From JBEKLJ01 sp050010255 (GTDB lineage: Bacteria > Acidobacteriota > Terriglobia > Bryobacterales > Bryobacteraceae): DNA of 10,355 nucleotides. Shown here piece after piece: positions 6,502-10,355 of this stretch. Positions within the stretch are counted from its first letter, which is position 1; each line of letters begins with the position of its first letter. The stretch covers positions 1-10,355 of the forward strand of contig JBEKLJ010000122.1 of the NCBI GenBank assembly GCA_050010255.1. Reading direction: 5' to 3'. The notes under the pieces are model-generated. The model ran no database searches and was not told the DNA's origin. It was given only the letters and a program-made list of their open reading frames with translations. Both the position numbers and the translations under genes were made by a program.

Positions 6502-6620
6502 CGTCCCACCGGGCGCCGTGGTGCGCCGCGGGCGCTGGCCGCGCGGCGGGGCGCGGTGGGCGCAGCAGGGGGACGGGTTTTCCGGGGTGGACACTCCGGT
6601 GGCAGCAGGGTTTCGTTTAT

Positions 6621-6643
6621 GCGGCGGGCGCGTTGCGCGCCGC
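6621..6643 (+). promoter_or_regulatory. GC-rich hairpin in the rpsI-rpsB gap (possible rpsB leader element)
   Basis: GCGGC (6621-6625) and GCGC (6628-6631) pair with GCGC (6635-6638) and GCCGC (6639-6643), giving a 9-bp stem with a 2-nt bulge and GTT loop, followed by AGGCTCTTTCCC. It lies in the 244-bp gap before rpsB, which has no coding signal. rpsB is autoregulated through its leader in other bacteria, so a leader or attenuator role is possible. I cannot place a promoter for rpsB in this gap with confidence. Confidence 0.35.
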
Positions 6644-6715
6644 AGGCTCTTTCCCAAGCGGACCCCGCGGTGGCAAATCTCGCTTTGGGCCGCCGCCGCG
6701 GAGGTAACTTAGCTC

Positions 6716-6722
6716 AGGAGGT
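6716..6722 (+). promoter_or_regulatory. rpsB ribosome binding site (supports TTG start)
   Basis: AGGAGGT is a near-perfect Shine-Dalgarno sequence. It ends 3 nt before TTG at 6726 and 18 nt before the first ATG at 6741, so the TTG is favoured. A second SD-like GGAGGT sits 16 nt upstream (6700-6705) with no start codon that would use it. Confidence 0.7.
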
Positions 6723-6725
6723 AGT

Positions 6726-7640
6726 TTGCCGTCAATCTCGATGAAAGAATTGCTCGAAGCCGGCGTTCATTTCGGGCACCAGACCAAGCGCTGGAATCCG
6801 AAGATGAAAGAGTACATCTTCGGGGAACGCAACGGGATTTACATCATTGACCTTCAGAAGACGCTGAAGCTCTTCAAGGAGGCCATGCGCTTCGTTGGCG
6901 AGATGGCTTCCCAGGGCAAGGTCGTGCTCTTCGTCGGCACCAAGCGGCAGGCCCAGGAGGCCGTCGCCGAGGAGGCGGCGCGGTGCGGCATGTATTTCGT
7001 CAACCAGCGCTGGCTCGGCGGTCTGCTCACCAACCACATCACCATCCAGCGGTCGATCAAGCGGCTGAAGGAGCTGGACCTGATGGCCACCGACGGCGGC
7101 TACCAGGGCCGGTCTAAGAAGGAGATCACCCGGCTGGAGCGCGAGCGCAAGCACTTGCAGCAGAATCTGGCGGGCATCAAGGAGATGCCCGGCTTGCCGG
7201 ACTTTCTGTTCGTGATCGACTCCAACAAGGAGGAGATCGCGGTGCGCGAGGCGCGCAAGCTGGGCATCCCGGTGGTGGCGGTGGTGGACACCAACTGCGA
7301 TCCGGACATGGTGGACCTGCCCATCCCCGGCAACGACGACGCGCTGCGCGCCATCCGGCTGTTCTCCAGCAAGATCTGCGACGCGGTCAACGAGGGCAAG
7401 GCGCTGGTGACGGCGCAAGAATTCCCGGCCGAGCAGTTGGTGACGGCCGAAGAGACGCCGCTCGAGGAGATCCCCGAATACACGCAGTACGTCGATCCGC
7501 GTTACGCCGAGCAGTTGATGTCGGAAACGATCCCGGACGAGGAGCTGCCGTCGGTGTCGCTGCCGCGGAAGGGGCCGGCCACCGAGGGCACCGAGGAAGC
7601 GGCGCGGACGGCCGAGCCGGCGCGGGAAGAGCGGTCCTAG
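6726..7640 (+). CDS. rpsB: 30S ribosomal protein S2
   Basis: Small-subunit protein that joins late in assembly and helps S1 bind. The N-terminus MPSISMKELLEAGVHFGHQTKRWNPKM is the S2 signature, and the conserved I(S/T)MKELLEAG spacing supports translation from the rare TTG at 6726. Further landmarks are FVGTKRQAQEAV, NQRWLGGLLTN, LPDFLFVID and IPVVAVVDTNCDPDMVDLPIPGNDDA. At 304 residues it is longer than the roughly 240 of E. coli because of an acidic, low-complexity C-terminal tail (about 235-304, rich in Glu, Thr, Pro and Ala), of a kind I recall in several acidobacterial S2 proteins. It begins the rpsB-tsf-pyrH-frr series. Confidence 0.96.
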   Translation: MPSISMKELLEAGVHFGHQTKRWNPKMKEYIFGERNGIYIIDLQKTLKLFKEAMRFVGEMASQGKVVLFVGTKRQAQEAVAEEAARCGMYFVNQRWLGGLLTNHITIQRSIKRLKELDLMATDGGYQGRSKKEITRLERERKHLQQNLAGIKEMPGLPDFLFVIDSNKEEIAVREARKLGIPVVAVVDTNCDPDMVDLPIPGNDDALRAIRLFSSKICDAVNEGKALVTAQEFPAEQLVTAEETPLEEIPEYTQYVDPRYAEQLMSETIPDEELPSVSLPRKGPATEGTEEAARTAEPAREERS

Positions 7641-7649
7641 GCCGGATTT

Positions 7650-7724
7650 TTCACCGCAGAGACGCGGAGACGCAGAGAAGCATTTCAAAGAGTTCTCTCT
7701 GCGCCTCTCGGTCTCCGCGGTGAA
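7650..7724. repeat. Long imperfect palindrome between rpsB and tsf
   Basis: The left arm (7650-7679, beginning TTCACCGC) is an imperfect inverted copy of the right arm (7693-7724, ending GCGGTGAA), with a 13-nt loop. Both ends match perfectly for 8 bp, and the interior, made of GAGAC and GCAGAG blocks, matches mostly, with mismatches and a 2-nt gap. It occupies most of the 119-bp gap, starting 9 bp after the rpsB stop. From memory, CCGCAGAGACGC-type palindromes are a widely dispersed intergenic repeat in several phyla. In RNA it would form a strong stem that could modulate read-through from rpsB to tsf or stabilise the rpsB 3' end. Confidence 0.85.
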
Positions 7725-7759
7725 TCAGAGTTTTCTCATAGGAATAGGGTAGACAAGAC

Positions 7760-8383
7760 ATGGCGGAAATCACCGCGCAACTGGTAAAGGAACTCCGCGA
7801 GCGCACCGGCGCCGGCATGATGGAGTGCAAGAGCGCGCTTCAGGAAGCCAAGGGCGATCTGGCGGAGGCCGAGGTCGTGCTGCGCAAGCGCGGCATCGCC
7901 TCGGCGGCGAAGAAGGCCGCGCGCGCAACCCGGCAGGGATTGATCGGCAGTTACATCCACCCCGGCGCGCAGCTTGGGGTGCTGGTCGAGGTCAACTGCG
8001 AGTCGGACTTCGTCGCGCGCACGGGCGAGTTCAGGCAGCTCGTGCACGACCTCGCGATGCAGGTCGCGGCGGCGGATCCACAGTTCATCCGCAAGGAAGA
8101 CGTCACACCGTCCGTGCTCGACCAGGAGCGGCAGATCCAGCGCGAGCGGGCGCTGGCCGAAGGCAAGCCGGAGAAGGTCGCGGATAAGATCGTCGAGGGC
8201 CGGATGGGCAAGTTCTACGAGGAAGTGTGCCTCTACGAGCAGCCGTTCATCAAGGACAACACGATGACGGTGGGCCAGCTCATCGCCACCAAGATCGCCA
8301 AGACCGGCGAGAACATCACGGTCTCGCGGTTCGTCCGCTTCAAGCTGGGCGAGGCGCAGGCGCACGCTTCCGCGCAGGGTTGA
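7760..8383 (+). CDS. tsf: Elongation factor Ts, short form
   Basis: Guanine-nucleotide exchange factor that releases GDP from EF-Tu. The N-terminal UBA-like domain LVKELRERTGAGMMECKSAL (8-27) and the NCESDFVAR motif (79-87), whose Asp-Phe intrudes into EF-Tu near the Mg2+ site, are both present. At 207 residues it lacks about 75 compared with E. coli (283), so one half of the duplicated core and most of the coiled-coil insertion are missing; Thermus EF-Ts (196) is similarly short and works as a dimer. The C-terminal part QPFIKDNTMTVGQLIA and ITVSRFVRFKLGE is intact, so this is a natural short form and not a truncation. ATG at 7760 has AGGG (7746-7749) 10 nt upstream. Confidence 0.95.
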   Translation: MAEITAQLVKELRERTGAGMMECKSALQEAKGDLAEAEVVLRKRGIASAAKKAARATRQGLIGSYIHPGAQLGVLVEVNCESDFVARTGEFRQLVHDLAMQVAAADPQFIRKEDVTPSVLDQERQIQRERALAEGKPEKVADKIVEGRMGKFYEEVCLYEQPFIKDNTMTVGQLIATKIAKTGENITVSRFVRFKLGEAQAHASAQG

Positions 8384-8479
8384 GGCCCCGCGCCGCTTGT
8401 GAGCTGTGGCCGGTGGAGCCCGGCGGGGGCCAACCGCCAGCCAGGGGCCGCATACCACGGGCCAGTGGGAGGAAACGCC

Positions 8480-9187
8480 GTGGCCAAGTACGAACGGATC
8501 TTACTGAAGCTGAGCGGCCAGGCGCTGGCCGGCCAGGCCGGCCTGGGGATCGATCGCGAGAGGGTCGCCGCGCTGGCCGGCGAGATCGCCGAGGTGGCCC
8601 GCGCCGGCGTCCAGATGGGCATCGTGATAGGCGGCGGCAACTTCTTCCGGGGGGTTGCCGGCGCGGCCAGGAACATGGACCGGGTGGCGGCTGACCACAT
8701 GGGGATGCTGGCGACGGTCATCAATGCGCTGGCCTTCCAGGACGCACTCGAACGGCAGGGCGCAGCCACCCGGGTCATGACCGCCATCGAGATGCGCCAG
8801 GTGGCCGAGCCCTACATCCGGCGGCGGGCCGTCCGCCACCTGGAGAAGGGGCGGATAGTCCTGTTCGCGGCCGGCACCTCCAATCCCTACTTCTCCACCG
8901 ACACAGCCGCCACGCTGCGGGCGCTCGAGACCAAGGCGCAGATCATCGCCAAGGGCACGCGCGTGGACGGCGTCTACGACCAGGACCCGCTCCAGAACGC
9001 CGAGGCCGTGCTCTACCGCCAGATCTCCTACGGCGAGGTGCTCACCAAGGCGCTGGGCGTGCTGGACGCGACGGCGGTGGCGATGTGCCGCGAGAACGGC
9101 CTGCCCATGGTCGTTTTCAACATGAATGTCCCCGGAAATATAATGCGGATATCGATGGGCGAGCCGGTAGGCACTCTCATCCACTAG
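8480..9187 (+). CDS. pyrH: Uridylate kinase (UMP kinase)
   Basis: Phosphorylates UMP to UDP with ATP in pyrimidine nucleotide synthesis; hexameric amino-acid-kinase family enzyme. The 235 residues match the family length and show ILLKLSGQALAG (7-18; the usual Glu of LSGEAL is Gln here), VIGGGNFFRG (49-58), ADHMGMLATVINALA (71-85), AGTSNPYFSTDTAA (131-144) and KGTRVDGVYDQDP (158-170). The start is GTG at 8480, with GGGAGG (8467-8472) 7 nt upstream; an in-frame GTG-less extension back to 8399 has no family similarity. The 96-bp gap after tsf is GC-rich and can fold into several alternative short stems. The frr ribosome binding site overlaps its stop codon, so the two are coupled. Confidence 0.96.
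   Translation: MAKYERILLKLSGQALAGQAGLGIDRERVAALAGEIAEVARAGVQMGIVIGGGNFFRGVAGAARNMDRVAADHMGMLATVINALAFQDALERQGAATRVMTAIEMRQVAEPYIRRRAVRHLEKGRIVLFAAGTSNPYFSTDTAATLRALETKAQIIAKGTRVDGVYDQDPLQNAEAVLYRQISYGEVLTKALGVLDATAVAMCRENGLPMVVFNMNVPGNIMRISMGEPVGTLIH
9116..9144 (+). promoter_or_regulatory. Candidate intragenic promoter for frr, inside pyrH
   Basis: A perfect TATAAT (9139-9144) lies in the AT-richer 3' end of pyrH, with TTCAAC (9116-9121; 3 of 6 matches) 17 bp upstream. Transcription would begin near 9151, about 45 nt before the frr ATG. The bases also encode a conserved UMP-kinase stretch (FNMNVPGNIMR), so the match could arise by chance. Confidence 0.4.
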
Positions 9188-9195
9188 GAGCGATC

Positions 9196-9795
9196 ATGAA
9201 GACCGAGAATCCCGCAAGCGCGCGTACATTCCAGACCGTCAAGGAAGTCGAGGCGGGCAACAGGCAGCGCATGGACAAGATCGTGGCCGACCTCCAGCAC
9301 GCACTGGCGCACATCCGCACCGGCCGGGCCTCGATCACCCTCCTGGACGACATCCGAGTGGATTACTACGGCACTCCGGCGCCGCTGAACCAGGTGGCGA
9401 CGCTGCACGTGCCCGAGCCGTCCCTCATCACCCTGCAACCCTGGGACGTGTCGCAGATCGGGGCGATCGAGAAGGCCATCCGCGCCTCCCCTCTGGGGCT
9501 GAATCCCGCTAACGATGGCAAGATCATCCGGGTGCCCATCCCGCCGCTGACCGAGGAGCGCCGCAAGGAGCTGGTCAAGCACCTGCACAATGTCGCCGAG
9601 GAGCACCGGGTGGGCCTCCGCAACATCCGGCGCGACGCCAACGAGTCCCTGAAGAAACTGCTCAAGGACAAGCTGATCAGCGAAGACGACGAGCGGCGGG
9701 CGCTGGACGAGGTGCAGAAGCTCACCGACAGCTACATGCAGAAGATCGAGCAAGCCGCCAAGGCGAAAGAAAAGGAAGTGCTGGAGTTGAAGTAG
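9196..9795 (+). CDS. frr: Ribosome recycling factor
   Basis: Splits post-termination ribosomes together with EF-G. The core matches RRF closely: HIRTGRASITLLDDIRVDYYGTPAPLNQ, the AIRASPLGLNPANDGKIIRVPIPPLTEERRKEL stretch, RNIRRDAN and LKDKLISEDDERRALDEVQKLTD; the helical ends form the three-helix stem of domain I. The chosen ATG at 9196 has AGGAG (9186-9190) 5 nt upstream, overlapping the pyrH stop, and yields 199 residues, about 14 more at the N-terminus than E. coli RRF. A later in-frame ATG (9271) would cut into the first helix and has no good ribosome binding site. Last gene of the translation cluster. Confidence 0.96.
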   Translation: MKTENPASARTFQTVKEVEAGNRQRMDKIVADLQHALAHIRTGRASITLLDDIRVDYYGTPAPLNQVATLHVPEPSLITLQPWDVSQIGAIEKAIRASPLGLNPANDGKIIRVPIPPLTEERRKELVKHLHNVAEEHRVGLRNIRRDANESLKKLLKDKLISEDDERRALDEVQKLTDSYMQKIEQAAKAKEKEVLELK

Positions 9796-9796
9796 G

Positions 9797-9821
9797 CGCC
9801 GCCGGCTGCCGCGCGGCGGCG
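9797..9821 (+). terminator. Hairpin directly after frr
   Basis: CGCCGCCG (9797-9804) pairs perfectly with CGGCGGCG (9814-9821) across a 9-nt loop, beginning 1 bp after the frr stop. No T-tract follows, so termination may be incomplete or factor-assisted; a better intrinsic terminator lies at 10045-10085. Confidence 0.5.
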
Positions 9822-9931
9822 GTTCAGGAAGGTAAAGAATACCGGCGCTCGCTGGCACACCGACGCCATTCTACAGGGGCTGATCTGTGGCACAAAGCTA
9901 CGGTGCGCGGGTCAGAAGGCCGCGCCGGGGG

Positions 9932-10018
9932 CTAGTTGTCGGTCTTCGGCGGCGCCGAAAGCATTGACAGGAAAAGGCTAAATACCACCAGGCTGGCGAG
10001 AATGCCGGCTACGAACAT
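9932..10018 (-). CDS. 28-residue single-span membrane microprotein, unknown function
   Basis: The - strand frame from ATG at 10018 encodes MFVAGILASLVVFSLFLSML followed by SAPPKTDN and a TAG stop. Residues 2-20 form one uninterrupted hydrophobic helix long enough to span the membrane, followed by a short polar tail. GGGAGG (rc of 10025-10030) lies 6 nt before the ATG, one of the best ribosome binding sites in the window, and this is the main reason to call it real. It resembles accessory microproteins such as KdpF or CydX only in size and shape: no kdp or cyd gene is nearby and I see no sequence match. It is monocistronic, convergent with frr, and a + strand read-through transcript from frr would be antisense to it. 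A chance ORF cannot be excluded. Confidence 0.55.
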   Translation of the reverse strand: MFVAGILASLVVFSLFLSMLSAPPKTDN

Positions 10019-10044
10019 TGACGACCTCCCATTGCCTTCCTTTA

Positions 10045-10085
10045 ACGTTTGATGCACTCGGAGTGCCAAACGTCACTTTTTTCTT
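10045..10085 (+). terminator. Intrinsic terminator (+ strand), distal end of the frr transcription unit
   Basis: ACGTTTG (10045-10051) plus GCACTC (10054-10059) pair with GAGTGC (10061-10066) plus CAAACGT (10067-10073): 13 pairs with a 2-nt bulge (AT, 10052-10053) and a very tight apex. CAC and then TTTTTTCTT (10077-10085) follow. Hairpin plus T-tract is the classic + strand layout; on the - strand no T-tract follows. It lies about 250 bp after frr, with no + strand gene between. Confidence 0.6.
10053..10068 (-). promoter_or_regulatory. Sigma-54-like promoter upstream of the membrane microprotein
   Basis: On the - strand TGGCAC (10068-10063) and TGCA (10056-10053) place GG and GC exactly 10 bp apart, as in the sigma-54 consensus TGGCACG-N4-TTGCA. 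Transcription would start near 10042, leaving a 24-nt leader that includes GGGAGG. The same bases form the symmetric terminator stem above, so the match may be a by-product of the palindrome. No sigma-54 activator gene is in view. Confidence 0.3.
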
Positions 10086-10355
10086 CACGAATTCGCCAAA
10101 AGACCTCATCGGCCAGAAGGGCTCGGATAATCAGGCCGGCCGCAGGGTCAGCCCGCATTTCTCACCAACAACCTGCTGCGGCGCGCGCGACGGCAGCCCG
10201 TGGCAGGGGTGCGCGGTCAGGAAGAGGCGCCAAGCGTCGGCACTAGCCCGGATGTTTCACGCGGAAAGCGGTTTGGCGCGCCGGACGCGGCAAAACGGGG
10301 TGGCGGTGCCGCGCTGAGCGAGAGCACTGCTGGCCGTAGCGGGTAGGACCTGGAT
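10086..10355. other. Non-coding terminal stretch
   Basis: No supported gene. The longest + frame here starts from a TTG within the microprotein gene, has no ribosome binding site and encodes a low-complexity basic peptide. The three - strand frames entering from the right edge all close by about 10215. Bases around 10243-10272 (AGCCCGGATGTTTCACGCGG) look to me like a dispersed intergenic repeat fragment, from memory only. I see no tRNA or structured RNA. Confidence 0.6.

Noticed and set aside
6732..7688. 318-codon - strand open frame opposite rpsB
   Set aside because: It mirrors rpsB codon structure, has no motif, and rpsB is certain.
8384..8479. Possible riboswitch or leader before pyrH
   Set aside because: Several mutually exclusive short GC stems can be drawn but none is dominant, and I recognise no known leader motif.
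9964..9984. TTGACA on the + strand within the microprotein region
   Set aside because: No -10 hexamer at 16-18 bp; the nearest TAAATA is only 9 bp away, and the bases are explained by the - strand codons.
10018..10317. 99-codon + strand open frame at the right end
   Set aside because: Starts with TTG without a ribosome binding site, runs through the terminator hairpin and T-tract, and has no recognisable motif.

Overview
The window is a GC-rich bacterial chromosome segment. Its gene set is a futalosine-pathway menaquinone gene, an rplM-rpsI pair followed by rpsB-tsf-pyrH-frr, a short EF-Ts, and a metal transporter paired with an MgtE-like protein. Together with dispersed-looking intergenic repeats this suits Acidobacteriota, perhaps a Bryobacterales/Solibacter-like lineage. 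That assignment rests on recalled gene order and protein resemblance, not on a search. I see no phage, transposase, CRISPR, tRNA or rRNA gene.

Region 1 (1-2915, + strand): mqnD (menaquinone biosynthesis), an exported HEAT-repeat protein and a 69-residue protein with a possible CCHH metal site. Each is preceded by an extended -10 element (TGN plus a TATAAT-like hexamer) unusually close to its start codon, so leaderless or very short-leader transcripts are likely. The gaps hold a 41-bp direct repeat and a 14-bp tandem repeat.

Region 2 (2917-5409, - strand): a two-gene operon. The first gene encodes a soluble protein with PRC-barrel-like segments, the MgtE cytosolic N domain and a CBS pair, but no MgtE channel domain. 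Three bases after its stop begins an Nramp/SLC11 transporter whose TM1 and TM6 metal-site motifs are non-canonical (DSGG for DPGN, and Ala for the selectivity Met). I read this as a split Mg2+ (or hard-cation) uptake system in which an MgtE-type sensor may control an Nramp-type carrier. It is the most interesting item in the window.

Region 3 (5571-9821, + strand): translation genes. rplM-rpsI has its own TTGACA promoter. A structured 244-bp gap leads to rpsB, and a long imperfect palindrome separates rpsB from tsf. pyrH and frr follow, and a perfect TATAAT inside the 3' end of pyrH may give frr a second promoter.

Region 4 (9822-10355): mostly non-coding. It contains a 28-codon - strand ORF for a single-span membrane microprotein with a strong ribosome binding site. 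Upstream of it lies a hairpin plus T-tract that works as a + strand terminator and, read on the - strand, resembles a sigma-54 promoter. The last ~270 bases hold no gene I can support.
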